Position numbers and translations under genes: made by a program. From contig CAZWKX010000004.1 of assembly GCA_964633975.1 (NCBI GenBank), positions 16,346 through 80,345 on the forward strand: DNA of 64,000 bases, written 5' to 3'. Of this stretch, positions 7,863 through 16,628 are shown in pieces (the stretch's first letter is position 1; each line of letters begins with the position of its first letter). The notes under the pieces were generated by a model. It saw nothing but the letters and a program-made list of their open reading frames with translations. It ran no database searches and was not told where the DNA came from. The stretch is from CAZWKX01 sp964633975 (lineage in GTDB: Bacteria > Actinomycetota > Acidimicrobiia > Spongiisociales > UBA11373).

Positions 7863-8249
7863 CTACAGGATCTTCTCAAGCCGGCGGTTCAGGGCGTCCA
7901 TGACCGCCCGCACCGCGGCAAGCGACGGGTCGTCCTCTCGGATCAGAGCCGTTCCCACCAGCACGTCGTCGCTGTCGGCGGCCCGCACTTGTGCCAGGGC
8001 GATACGCGCCTGGCCGAGACTGGCGGTCGCCACGGCCAGGAGTTCGAGACGGGCGTCGTCGCCAATGAGGTGCTCGACAGCTCGTAGCGCGGCCTCGGCG
8101 GCCAAACGCGGCCGATGCGGCAGGTCGGCTTCTCCGATGGCCTGTCCGTAGTGACGCTTATCGCCGCAGTCGAGGGTGATCGTGACTCTGACGTCGTCCC
8201 CGTCGCTGTCCTGTTCAATGGCGTGAATGGCGGGTCGGCTGCTACTCAC
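7863..8249 (-). CDS. Conserved hypothetical protein
   Basis: This 128-residue protein has a beta-strand-rich start (VRVTITLDCGDKRHYGQAIG), a central helix (LAAEAALRAVEHLIG) and a C-terminal helix (AAVRAVMDALNRRLEKIL). The pattern looks like a small alpha/beta domain. I recognise no named family. The start is taken at the GTG at 8249, before the low-complexity upstream extension. It lies 71 bp downstream of the HerA-like ATPase on the same strand, so co-transcription is possible. Confidence 0.6.
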   Translation of the reverse strand: MSSSRPAIHAIEQDSDGDDVRVTITLDCGDKRHYGQAIGEADLPHRPRLAAEAALRAVEHLIGDDARLELLAVATASLGQARIALAQVRAADSDDVLVGTALIREDDPSLAAVRAVMDALNRRLEKIL

Positions 8250-8320
8250 GGTGGCCAGACTAGACGGTCTGGGAGCGACTTGCGTCGATGCTCGCCTCGG
8301 TGTTCGCCTCCATGGCACCC

Positions 8321-10690
8321 TCATTTTTTTGGGATCCAAAGGAGAGCAATCTCCTCAACCGTTATGTCGGTCTGCTCGAGGCCGATCTCCATGGTTTCGA
8401 TCTCAGCGGCCTTGGTCGACCACTCAGCGTCTATGTCGGTGATCTCACGGGCGAGTTCGTCTTCCAGCTCGTCGAGGTCTTCGATCTTTGTGGTGAGCTT
8501 TGCCTCGGCGCTCCGGAGCCGCTGCTCGGCCCGCCGCGTCAGCGAGCGTTTGGAGGCGGCCGCCGACAAGGAGCGGCTCGACCGTCTGCCGCCGAAGAGC
8601 ACCCCGATGAGGGTGCCGGCTCCGGAGACGGCCTCCTCCTTGCGCCGGGTGTCGACGTCGACCCCGGCGTCGTCCAGTCTGAGCTGGGCCGCCTCGATCT
8701 GGCTGCGGACGGTGTGCATCTTGCCCTCGAGACGATCCCGGAACTTGGCCACCTCCCGGTCGGCGTGCTCCTGGGCGGCCGCATCGCATCTGGCGGCGAA
8801 GTCGGCGGCGTCCTCGCCGACACGGGAGTAGAGCTTGAGAACCCGATTCCGCAGCACCTCGACGGAGCGGCTGCGGTACAGGTGGTCTTTGACGGCATTG
8901 GCCGACTCCGAGAAGAAGGTCTTGGCTTCGATGGGCACAGTCGGCAGCGAGTAGGTGGCTCCTCGAGGTGGGTCGTCCAGGAAGTCGCGCTCGTCGTAGT
9001 CGACGACCAAGGCTTCCGACGCATCGATCCGGTCGGCGAGCGGGTGGTAGACCGCCTCCCAGACTTCATCGTGGTCGACGCCGGCACGCTCGTCGTCGAA
9101 GGTGAGATGGACCCGGGCGCAGAGGGCCGCCTCGAACCGGGTTCCATCCCGATCGGCCCCGACCTGGTCCGCCCAGCCGGCACCCGGGTCGAGGTGGTAG
9201 ACGGGCACGCCGGAGGCGACCTGGGGAGCGATGGCGCTTTCGTCGTCGGCGAGGTCGGCCGGGGCCTCTTCTACGGCCGCCGGATGATCGGCTACGACGT
9301 CGTGCAGCGGATCGTCGGCGGTGAGCACCGTGATCTGATCCTTGGTGAGCGGCCCTCTCAGGTAGGACATCGCCCATCTGGTTGTGAAGACGATGGGCTC
9401 CGGCTCCCTGGTGTCGTGCAGGAGGAACTGACGCTTGTCGAGCGCCGATATGAGGACGTCCAGGCGTGACGTGTCGCGGTCACCGCTCGCCGATTGCAGG
9501 GCCTCGAGGATACGTGCCTTGTCGCGCTCCGTTTGTAGGCGTCCCACGCACCAGGTGCCCGCATTCGACATCGCCTTGTAGTCGAGATCGACCGGGTTCT
9601 GTGTCGACAGCAGCATGCCGACTCCGAAGGCGCGTGCCTGTTTGAGGATGGTGAGGATCGGCTTCTTTGCCGGAGGCGCAGCCGTCGGCGGCACGAAGCC
9701 GAAGACCTCGTCCATGTAGACGAGAGCCCGCAGATCGCTCGATCCGGGCTGGGAGCGCATCCAGGTGACGAGTCTGGAGAGAACGGTGGTCACCACGAAC
9801 TGCCGCTCGTCGTCGGAGAGGTGCGCCAGGTAGATGATCGCTGCCCTCGGGGTGTCGCCCGACCACAGCATCGACTCGATGTCGAGGGGAGGCCCTGATC
9901 GCCAAGCGGCGAAGGACGGCGAGGCGACGAGGGCGTTGAGCTTCATGGCCAGGTCCAGGCGGTCCTTCTCGGGGAAGAAGGCATCGATCTCGAACACGCC
10001 GAGCTTGCGCAGAGGAGGCCGGTGTACGCGACCGAGCAACCTCTCGAGGGTCAGGTCCTCGCCGTCGGCCCACGCTCTCTCGATGAGATTGGCGATCAGG
10101 ATGTGCTCGCGGCTCGCCAGCGGATCGGCGGTGATTCCCACCAGACCCAGCAGGCCCGAGACGAAGCCCTCGATCTCATCGCGGATCGTCTCGGCATCTC
10201 CGGCGTCTCCTGGAGCGGCCAGTGAGCCGATCACGTCGAGGGGGACGCCAGCGCCGGAACCGGGTGTGTAGATGGTGAACTCGGCGCCTTTTCGCAGCGC
10301 GGCGATGTCCTTGCCGCCGAGGTCCCAGGATGCAAGGCCCGATCTCCACAGGTCGGCGGTTTGGGCCGCCAGCTCATCGGGTGTCGACCCGGCCCGCTTG
10401 GCCGCGGCCTCGTCGATCCAGGGTCGGAAGTCGGCGGGCTCGAGCTTGGGAAAGGTGAGGAGGAGGTTCGTCATGTCACCTTTCGGGTCGAGGATGAGCG
10501 CCGGGATCCCCGCCTGAAGTGCCTCCTCGAGATAGATGATGCCCAGGCCGGTCTTGCCCGACCCAGTCATGCCCACGATGACACCATGCGTGGTCAAATG
10601 GCCGGACTCGTACCTGACGGCCTCCTTGGTCCGCGCCCCGGTGTCGAGATCGATGACTCCACCAAGGTAGAAACCGCTCTTCTGTGCCAT
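8321..10690 (-). CDS. HerA/FtsK-superfamily ATPase with C-terminal coiled coil
   Basis: A 789-residue protein opening with a beta-barrel-like segment, then Walker A GMTGSGKTG (residues 40-48) followed by ALILDPKGDMTNLLLTFPKL. Walker B is in LRALVYMDEVFGFVPP, and the late motif MLLSTQNPVDLDYKAMSN is followed by CVGRLQTERDKARILEAL with its conserved arginine. These are HerA/DUF87-type hexameric ATPase features. The last 250 or so residues are charged coiled coil (AAQEHADREVAKFRDRLEGK and beyond) with a glycine-rich break. No NurA nuclease is adjacent, so its DNA or membrane role is unknown. The start is the ATG at 10690 (MAQKSGFYLGG). Confidence 0.8.
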   Translation of the reverse strand: MAQKSGFYLGGVIDLDTGARTKEAVRYESGHLTTHGVIVGMTGSGKTGLGIIYLEEALQAGIPALILDPKGDMTNLLLTFPKLEPADFRPWIDEAAAKRAGSTPDELAAQTADLWRSGLASWDLGGKDIAALRKGAEFTIYTPGSGAGVPLDVIGSLAAPGDAGDAETIRDEIEGFVSGLLGLVGITADPLASREHILIANLIERAWADGEDLTLERLLGRVHRPPLRKLGVFEIDAFFPEKDRLDLAMKLNALVASPSFAAWRSGPPLDIESMLWSGDTPRAAIIYLAHLSDDERQFVVTTVLSRLVTWMRSQPGSSDLRALVYMDEVFGFVPPTAAPPAKKPILTILKQARAFGVGMLLSTQNPVDLDYKAMSNAGTWCVGRLQTERDKARILEALQSASGDRDTSRLDVLISALDKRQFLLHDTREPEPIVFTTRWAMSYLRGPLTKDQITVLTADDPLHDVVADHPAAVEEAPADLADDESAIAPQVASGVPVYHLDPGAGWADQVGADRDGTRFEAALCARVHLTFDDERAGVDHDEVWEAVYHPLADRIDASEALVVDYDERDFLDDPPRGATYSLPTVPIEAKTFFSESANAVKDHLYRSRSVEVLRNRVLKLYSRVGEDAADFAARCDAAAQEHADREVAKFRDRLEGKMHTVRSQIEAAQLRLDDAGVDVDTRRKEEAVSGAGTLIGVLFGGRRSSRSLSAAASKRSLTRRAEQRLRSAEAKLTTKIEDLDELEDELAREITDIDAEWSTKAAEIETMEIGLEQTDITVEEIALLWIPKK

Positions 10691-10811
10691 GGTTCTTCTG
10701 CTCGGCCGATTGGCGAGTGTAGACGGGGCGGAGGTCGCGGGCCTGGGGCCTCCCCGGGACCCTTGTCTCCATCGCCTAACCTGTGCCCCGGAAGCAAGGG
10801 AACAAGAGAGC

Positions 10812-11189
10812 ATGTTCATTACTCGTGCTGCTGCATTTGTCGTGCTCGCCGCTGCCATCGTGGCCTGCTCCGGTGACGCGGGCCCGTCGAGCACTCCCGA
10901 CCTCCGGATCGAGAGGACGATCGGCTACGCCGTTGCCATCGACGAGTCGAATGACACGATCCAGATCGGCCTGAGCGACGACCGCGATGCCGTTGGCGGA
11001 AAGATCTACGACGTGACCCAGGCGGTGTGGCGAAACGAGGACGGTCCGTGGAACCTGCCGCCGGCCTCATGCCTGGTGATAGGACGGAGGGTCGAGCTGG
11101 GAGTGAGCCAGGTGCAGGACGAAGCCCGGCCCGGCTTGCTCATGGACCGGGTGATCTGGCTCAGCTGCCTGGCGCCTGCCGACGACTAG
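10812..11189 (+). CDS. Small secreted lipoprotein of unknown function
   Basis: The 125-residue product has a signal peptide, MFITRAAAFVVLAAAIVAC, whose terminal Cys-Ser-Gly fits a lipobox. A mature domain of about 105 residues follows, with two more Cys (PASCLVIG and WLSCLAP) that could form a disulfide. The start chosen is the ATG at 10812; a longer frame exists but would move the signal peptide inside. Its 3' end overlaps the convergent LOG gene by 29 bp. Confidence 0.65.
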   Translation: MFITRAAAFVVLAAAIVACSGDAGPSSTPDLRIERTIGYAVAIDESNDTIQIGLSDDRDAVGGKIYDVTQAVWRNEDGPWNLPPASCLVIGRRVELGVSQVQDEARPGLLMDRVIWLSCLAPADD

Positions 11190-11739
11190 CCGGGATCCGT
11201 CGGCGCACCTCGGCCACGGCGGCTTCTGCACCGTGCACGCAAATGATCGTGTGATCGGAGACCTCGAGCGCCTCCGCCAGCTGGCCGACCAGCGAGGCCC
11301 ACTTGGCACCGATGGTGATGATGGGCGGTGCCGGGATGTCGTGGAGAGACGCCGTGTAGGCCGCGTACCAAAAGACCGTCAGCTCGGCGAAGGTTCCCAG
11401 GCTTCCCGGCAGGGCGATGGCAGCGTCGCTGCCGCCGGCGAGCCGGTGTATGCGCTCGGTGAGGCTTGAAGCAGGCTGCTCCTCTGCTACCCACCGGTTG
11501 GGCCCGCCGCGGTCGGAAAAGACGGTGGGTGCGGTGACTCCGATGACGTGGCCTCCGGCGAGTGCCGCCCCTCGGGATGCCGCTTCCATGCTGCCGCCGT
11601 AGCCCCCGGTGGCCACCGTGTAGCCGCTCTCGGCAAGAAGCCTGCCGCAGGTCTCCGCCTCGGCGTACGCGGCTTCGCCGGGCATCACGAGGGATGAGCC
11701 GAACACGGCGACGATGGGATGGTCGCTCCGCGCCGTCAT
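11161..11739 (-). CDS. LOG-family protein (lysine decarboxylase-like fold)
   Basis: The 192-residue protein has the two family motifs: a glycine-rich TGGYGGSMEAASRGA and PGSLGTFAEL, variant forms of GGGxxGLM and PGGxGTxxE. LOG enzymes cleave nucleoside 5'-monophosphates to free base and ribose phosphate, as in cytokinin activation. Here the second Gly of the PGGxGT motif is Ser, so activity on the usual substrates is not certain. It overlaps the lipoprotein gene tail to tail. Confidence 0.8.
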   Translation of the reverse strand: MTARSDHPIVAVFGSSLVMPGEAAYAEAETCGRLLAESGYTVATGGYGGSMEAASRGAALAGGHVIGVTAPTVFSDRGGPNRWVAEEQPASSLTERIHRLAGGSDAAIALPGSLGTFAELTVFWYAAYTASLHDIPAPPIITIGAKWASLVGQLAEALEVSDHTIICVHGAEAAVAEVRRRIPASRRQAPGS

Positions 11740-11893
11740 GAGGCCCTCATGCGCGGCCCCACGTCGGCAGAGAAAAAGATGATCGTGTCGCCGTGCCCGT
11801 GGGATTCCACGATGTCGAGCATACGGCTCCGTGGAGCCGAACGTGCCTCAGGCTCGCGTACGAGCACTCGAGCGGCTCATTATCGTACGCCGG

Positions 11894-12214
11894 CTAGGTC
11901 GGCGCCGGAGCGCGAGGCTCCGAGAGCACATCGTTCATGACCTCTCGCATCAGATCCATGGCCTGGAGGATCTTCGGCGAGGCCACCGAGTAGTAGGAGT
12001 ACTGACCGTAGCGGCGTACTCGCACCATGCCCTTCTCGCGGAGTATGGCGAGGTGCTGGGAGGTGTTTGCCTGGGGCAGCTCCAGAGCCTGGCAGAGGTC
12101 GGTGACGGTCCTCTCACCGTGACGGAGCGCGTCGAGAATCATGAGCCGTTTTGGATCCGAGAGCCCTTTGCACACCGCGGCGTGCAGTCTGAGCAGCTCA
12201 TCCCGGTCGATCAT
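11894..12214 (-). CDS. ArsR/SmtB-family transcriptional regulator
   Basis: This 106-residue winged-helix protein has CKGLSDPKRLMILDALRHGE (N-terminal helix), the recognition region LCQALELPQANTSQHLAILR and the wing EKGMVRVRRYGQYSYYSVAS. The metal-site CxC usually found in ArsR is reduced to one Cys in VTDLCQAL, with another Cys near residue 15. It may therefore sense redox or sulfur species rather than metal. A TATAGT element lies 7 bp upstream of the ATG, so the transcript may be nearly leaderless. It is divergent from the phosphoribosyltransferase gene. Confidence 0.85.
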   Translation of the reverse strand: MIDRDELLRLHAAVCKGLSDPKRLMILDALRHGERTVTDLCQALELPQANTSQHLAILREKGMVRVRRYGQYSYYSVASPKILQAMDLMREVMNDVLSEPRAPAPT

Positions 12215-12498
12215 GGCGGCACTATATGCAGGATTCGCACCAGCCGTGGCGCGAACAGGCGGTGGCGGCGGGTCTGTCGCCTTGGACCTCGGACGCTCAC
12301 AGGAGGGGGCGCTGTGTGGTCGGGCCCACGGGTCGCCCCGCACGCCACCGCCTTGTCCCGGCTTGCCACCGGTGGGAACCTCGTGCCGTTACCCCGCGCC
12401 GCATGATCCGGTGTGACGACGGCGCCTCCTAGGGGCGAATGTCCCGATCCCGGCGGTCGCGCTGGACCCGGGAGGCGTATCGGGGGAGACTGGTGGTG

Positions 12499-13770
12499 AT
12501 GTTTCGCGATCGGGTTCACGCAGGCCGGCTGCTCGGTGAGCGGCTGCGGCAGTTGGGTGTCGAGCGTCCGGTCGTGCTCGGCCTTCCGCGAGGTGGTGTC
12601 GTCGTGGCCGCCGAGGTGGCTCGCTTGCTCGGAGCCCCGCTCGACATCATCGTGGTGCGCAAGCTCGGTGCTCCGGGCAACCCGGAGCTGGGCATGGGAG
12701 CGATCGCCGAGGAGGGCGTCACGGTGCTCAACGAGGCGCTCATTTCCAGGTTCGCTGTGGCCGAGGAGGCCGTGGGGCGCGTGGCGGACGAGGAGCATCG
12801 GGAGCTGGCCCGCCGCAGCTCCGTCTACAGGCGTGGCCGAGCGCCGGTGCCCCTGGCCGGGCGTAGTGCTGTCGTCGTCGACGACGGCTTGGCTACCGGG
12901 TACACGGCGCGTGCCGCGGTCGAAGCAGCGCGGCGCCGGGGCGCCGAACGGGTGGTTCTGGCCGTTCCCGTGGCGGCTCCGGAGATCGTCGGCGAGATGG
13001 CGGCGATGGTCGATCGGCTGGTGTGCCTGGAGACACCGGACTTCATGTTCGCCGTGGGCGCCGCCTACGCCGATTTCGGGCAGACGACCGACGGTGAGGT
13101 GGAGGCTTTGTTGGAGGCCGCGGAATCGGGCACCGAGGTGGAGGTGACTATCCCCGCGGGGGCGGCTTCGCTGCCGGGCACGCTCGTGGTGCCGGCAGGG
13201 GCGCTTGGTGTTGTGCTCTTCGCTCATGGGAGCGGTAGCAGTCGATTCAGCCCGCGCAACCGCGCCGTTGCCGAGCACCTGCAACGGGGCGGTCTGGCCA
13301 CACTGCTATTCGATCTGCTGACTCCGGAGGAGGGAGCCAGCAGGGCCGCCGTCTTCGACATCCCGCTGCTGGGAGATCGTCTTGCGGCAGCCACCGAATG
13401 GCTGCGTCTGGATCGTCCCGGTGTTGCCGGCCTTCCCATCGGGTACTTCGGGGCCAGCACCGGCGCGGCCGCAGCGCTCTGGGCCGCCGCCGACGAGGGT
13501 GGCGGCATCGCCGCCGTGGTCAGCAGAGGAGGCCGTCCCGATCTGGCCATGGCTCGCCTGGCTCGTGTGTCGGCCCCTACCCTCCTGATCGTGGGAGCGC
13601 TCGACCGGGCCGTGATCGAGATGAACGAGGCGGCCCGGGCTGCGATGGTGGCCGAGTGTGTTCTCGAGATCGTGCCGGGGGCTGGCCACCTGTTCGAGGA
13701 GCCGGGGACCCTGGAGCAAGCGGCCGAGCTGGCCGGTGCATGGTTCCAGCGCTGGATGCAGCCCGGCTAG
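12499..13770 (+). CDS. Phosphoribosyltransferase / alpha-beta hydrolase fusion
   Basis: The first 210 or so residues are a type I phosphoribosyltransferase with the PRPP-binding motif AVVVDDGLATGYTARAA. The remaining half is a dienelactone hydrolase-like alpha/beta hydrolase with nucleophile elbow GYFGASTGAAAAL (Ser), TLLIVGALD (acid) and GAGHLF (His). The same domain pair occurs in actinobacteria, such as the Rv0571c type in mycobacteria; the substrate is not established. The start is the ATG at 12499 (MFRDRVHAG), not the upstream ATG at 12439, because GGGAGA precedes it. Its stop overlaps the convergent glycoside hydrolase gene. Confidence 0.87.
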   Translation: MFRDRVHAGRLLGERLRQLGVERPVVLGLPRGGVVVAAEVARLLGAPLDIIVVRKLGAPGNPELGMGAIAEEGVTVLNEALISRFAVAEEAVGRVADEEHRELARRSSVYRRGRAPVPLAGRSAVVVDDGLATGYTARAAVEAARRRGAERVVLAVPVAAPEIVGEMAAMVDRLVCLETPDFMFAVGAAYADFGQTTDGEVEALLEAAESGTEVEVTIPAGAASLPGTLVVPAGALGVVLFAHGSGSSRFSPRNRAVAEHLQRGGLATLLFDLLTPEEGASRAAVFDIPLLGDRLAAATEWLRLDRPGVAGLPIGYFGASTGAAAALWAAADEGGGIAAVVSRGGRPDLAMARLARVSAPTLLIVGALDRAVIEMNEAARAAMVAECVLEIVPGAGHLFEEPGTLEQAAELAGAWFQRWMQPG

Positions 13771-15383
13771 TCCTCGTAGGCGGAGGCGGGAGGGAACCAG
13801 TCGGCCTCGAAGGCGCTGATGGGGTGCCAGAGGATCCAGCCCAAGCCTCGCTCATCGGCCTGATCGATCTCGGCTTGGATCTCCTCCGGTCCGTACTCGA
13901 CCAGGCCGCAGGGCCACTTCTCGGAGCTGTGTGCCTGTAGTAGCGGCCGGAGCTGGGCGCTGCCGGCCATGCGGGGCAGGCCGGATTCGAGCGCCTGGTT
14001 CACGATCTCTCCGGGGTATTGCCACGGGCAGTCGTAGCCGAGCCACCCCGACCAATAGTGGTCCGGGTAGATCATCGGGCTGAGAGCGTCGACGGCGTAC
14101 GACAGCTCCTCGACCTTCTGGCCGACGCCTTGGTCATCGTCCACCGAGAGCACGATTGCGTAGATGTCGGCCGACAGCACACAGCCCGCGTCGTGCAGTT
14201 GGCTGCGCGCCTCTTTGAGGAAACCGGCGATGACGTCCACCCGTTCCGTCTGGTACTGCGGCGTGTAGTCGATGTCGAGGTCGTACTGGGCGACGGTCAG
14301 ATCCCCGTCCACGGGGAAACGCACGTAGTCGAAGTTGATCTCATCGAAGCCCAGCTCACAGGCCTCGAGCGCCAGGGAGATCGGGTACTGCCAAGACTCG
14401 TGGTCGGTGGGATCCATCCACGTGTTGCCGCGGATGTCTTGCCACAACTCACCGGTCTCGGTGTCCATGACACCGTGCTCGGGGTGCGCTTTGGGCCAGA
14501 AGCTGTCCTGGAACGTGGCTATTCGAGCGATCGTGTAGAAACCGCGCTCCTTGGCCATTTGAAGCGCCGTCTCGACGTCGTAGCCGTAGATGTTGGCGGC
14601 CTCTATGTCGATGGCCTCCTGGACCTGTGTGTCGTACATCACGGCGCCCCACTCGTCCTTGACGTCGAACAGGAGGGCGTTGATGGCGGTGCCCTCCGCC
14701 ATGTCGAGGAGGGCGTCGAGCCGGTTCGGGTCTTCGGCGACCTGGAAGTAGACGCGCAGGCCGTGCACCAAAAACGGCTCCAGAGTGATGTCGAGGCGCC
14801 CTGTGGAGCCGTCCCAGTCGACAGTGGCCGTCTCCCAAGCGATCTTGTCCACCTCGACGGTTCCGGGAGCGGCTGCGGCGATCTCGAAGATGCCCAGGTC
14901 GCTGGTCGTCGTCTCCCGGTTCCCGAGCCGCACCGTCGCCTCGCCGATGGCGCCGCCGTCGGGGTTGGTGACTCGTCCGGTGAGGATCACAGGCTCGAGC
15001 TGAAGGTAGAGCACTGCGTCTTCGGGCACGGCCTCCACGGTGAACGTTCCCGACTGGTAGCCGGGGGCAGAGACCACTATGTCGCTCGGAGGCTCGATAT
15101 CGAGGACGGCGAAGCCCTCCTCGTCGGTTGTGGCGTTGCCCAGCTCACCTTCGATGAGAGCCCCGGCCACGGGGGTATCTTCGACGCCGACGACGCCGAA
15201 ATCGGCGGCTAGGTCGGGATTGAGGCGCCGGTACAGGACCCAGACCGCGGCAGCAAAGAGCACGACCGCCAATACGATCAGCAGAGCGGAGTAGCGCATT
15301 CCACCGCCGCGTCGAGCGGGCTTCCGGCCGTACCCTCCCCTGATCCCATCGAAGATGCCGAGGTTGGTCCTCGATTGCCTCAT
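13767..15383 (-). CDS. DUF4015-type putative glycoside hydrolase with carboxypeptidase-regulatory-like repeats
   Basis: The 538-residue protein has an N-terminal transmembrane anchor (YSALLIVLAVVLFAAAVWVL) and two carboxypeptidase-regulatory-like beta domains (VAGALIEGELGNATTDEEGF; LTGRVTNPDGGAIGEATVRL). A TIM-barrel DUF4015 domain follows, with NALLFDVKDEWGAVMY, FDEINFDYVRFP, LSADIYAIVLSV and ALSPMIYPDHYW. This is the GH-like family related to GH13. It is probably a surface-anchored glycan hydrolase; the substrate is unknown. The ATG at 15383 has a GGAG site 6 bases upstream. Confidence 0.83.
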   Translation of the reverse strand: MRQSRTNLGIFDGIRGGYGRKPARRGGGMRYSALLIVLAVVLFAAAVWVLYRRLNPDLAADFGVVGVEDTPVAGALIEGELGNATTDEEGFAVLDIEPPSDIVVSAPGYQSGTFTVEAVPEDAVLYLQLEPVILTGRVTNPDGGAIGEATVRLGNRETTTSDLGIFEIAAAAPGTVEVDKIAWETATVDWDGSTGRLDITLEPFLVHGLRVYFQVAEDPNRLDALLDMAEGTAINALLFDVKDEWGAVMYDTQVQEAIDIEAANIYGYDVETALQMAKERGFYTIARIATFQDSFWPKAHPEHGVMDTETGELWQDIRGNTWMDPTDHESWQYPISLALEACELGFDEINFDYVRFPVDGDLTVAQYDLDIDYTPQYQTERVDVIAGFLKEARSQLHDAGCVLSADIYAIVLSVDDDQGVGQKVEELSYAVDALSPMIYPDHYWSGWLGYDCPWQYPGEIVNQALESGLPRMAGSAQLRPLLQAHSSEKWPCGLVEYGPEEIQAEIDQADERGLGWILWHPISAFEADWFPPASAYED

Positions 15384-15519
15384 TCGGTACTCCTGGTCAC
15401 CAGCCCGATCAGCAGGGCAGAGCACACAGATTAGGCCCAGTGGAACGCCATGTGCCCGGACCGACCACCGGTCGATGCCGCAATGCCCTACTCGGCGCGA
15501 GGCGTAGAGTCGCCTCATC

Positions 15520-15828
15520 ATGATCGATGCTCTCGAGGTGCGCGAGGCCTGGCGGATCGAAGGAAAGCAGGTGGCCTGTGCCACCGTCGTGTCGGTCGCC
15601 GGCTCTGCTCCCCGTCGTGAAGGTGCGCGGTTCCTCGTTTCGTCGGCCGGCGACATGTGGGGCTCCGTGAGCGGCGGGTGTGTGGAGAGCGACGTGCTGC
15701 TCCACGCCGAAGAGGTGCTTCGTGGCGGCGAACCGCGTCTGGTCACCTACGAGATCCAGGACGACGAGGCCTTTGAGGTGGGCCTCTCCTGCGGCGGCAT
15801 TATCCAAGTGTTCGTGGAGCGATGGTGA
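15520..15828 (+). CDS. XdhC/CoxI-type Moco maturation protein, N-terminal domain as separate chain
   Basis: The 102-residue product corresponds to the XdhC_CoxI domain: ATVVSVAGSAPRREGARFLV, GDMWGSVSGGCVESDVLLHA, then GLSCGGIIQVFVE. XdhC proteins bind molybdenum cofactor and promote its sulfuration before insertion into xanthine dehydrogenase-family enzymes. Here the usual single chain is split in two, and this stop overlaps the start of the second gene by 7 bp. Confidence 0.85.
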   Translation: MIDALEVREAWRIEGKQVACATVVSVAGSAPRREGARFLVSSAGDMWGSVSGGCVESDVLLHAEEVLRGGEPRLVTYEIQDDEAFEVGLSCGGIIQVFVERW

Positions 15829-16592
15829 AGGCGCTGCAGGCGGCGCGTCGCTTTCTGGAGGAGGGCCGTCCGGCCGTGCTGGCCATGGTCGTCGACGGTC
15901 CGGGAACGGGCCGGCGGGCGCTGTATGCTGGCGAGGGCCTGGTCGAAGGAGGCATGCCGAAGGCGATTGCCGCCGCGGTGGGGGCCGACGCTTCGGCACT
16001 GCTCGAGCAGGGGCGCAGCCGTTCCGTCTCCTATGGGGACAGCCGAGTGTTCATCGAGGTTCTGACCCCCCCGGCGCGTCTGGTCGTGATCGGGGCGGGG
16101 CACGCCGGCCAGGCGCTTGCCGCGTTGGCGACCCTGGTTGGATTCCATGTGGTGGTCTGTGATCCGCGGCCCGCCTTAGCCGCGGCGGACCGTTTCCACG
16201 GGTCGGTGGAGACGATCGTGGGCTGGCCCCATGAGGTCCTCGACGAGCTGGGTCTCGACCTCCGCACTTCGGTGGTGATCCTCAGCCACGACTCCAGGGT
16301 CGAAGATCCGCTGCTGCCGCTGCTCCTTGATTCTCCGGTGCCCTACATCGGTGCGATGGGAAGCCGGCGCACCCACGCCGCCCGGCTCGAGCGGCTGCGC
16401 GCCGCAGGGTGCGCGGAAGATGATCTGGCACGCATCCACGGCCCGGTGGGCCTCGACATCGGCGCCGAGACGCCGGAGGAGATGGCCGTGGCCATACTCG
16501 CCGAGATCATCCTGGTCCGCTCGCGGTCGGGCAGCGGCTTGCCGCTCAAGGGTGTGCAAGGGTCCATCCACGGGCCGGCGGCCGGCTCCTGA
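15822..16592 (+). CDS. XdhC Rossmann-domain protein (second half of a split XdhC)
   Basis: In this 256-residue protein the first 80 or so residues resemble part of a CoxI domain. The C-terminal two thirds are the XdhC Rossmann domain with VVIGAGHAGQALAALA, VVVCDPRPALA, VVILSHDSRVEDPLL, YIGAMGSRRTHAARL and the ending GLDIGAETPEEMAVAILAEI. Translation is probably coupled to the upstream gene. The likely client is a molybdenum hydroxylase; the IorAB-like enzyme in this window is at 39.3-41.8 kb, not adjacent. Confidence 0.85.
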   Translation: MVKALQAARRFLEEGRPAVLAMVVDGPGTGRRALYAGEGLVEGGMPKAIAAAVGADASALLEQGRSRSVSYGDSRVFIEVLTPPARLVVIGAGHAGQALAALATLVGFHVVVCDPRPALAAADRFHGSVETIVGWPHEVLDELGLDLRTSVVILSHDSRVEDPLLPLLLDSPVPYIGAMGSRRTHAARLERLRAAGCAEDDLARIHGPVGLDIGAETPEEMAVAILAEIILVRSRSGSGLPLKGVQGSIHGPAAGS

Positions 16593-16628
16593 AGCGGTCG
16601 GTGGCGGTGCGGCTCGGCGTTCTGCCGC

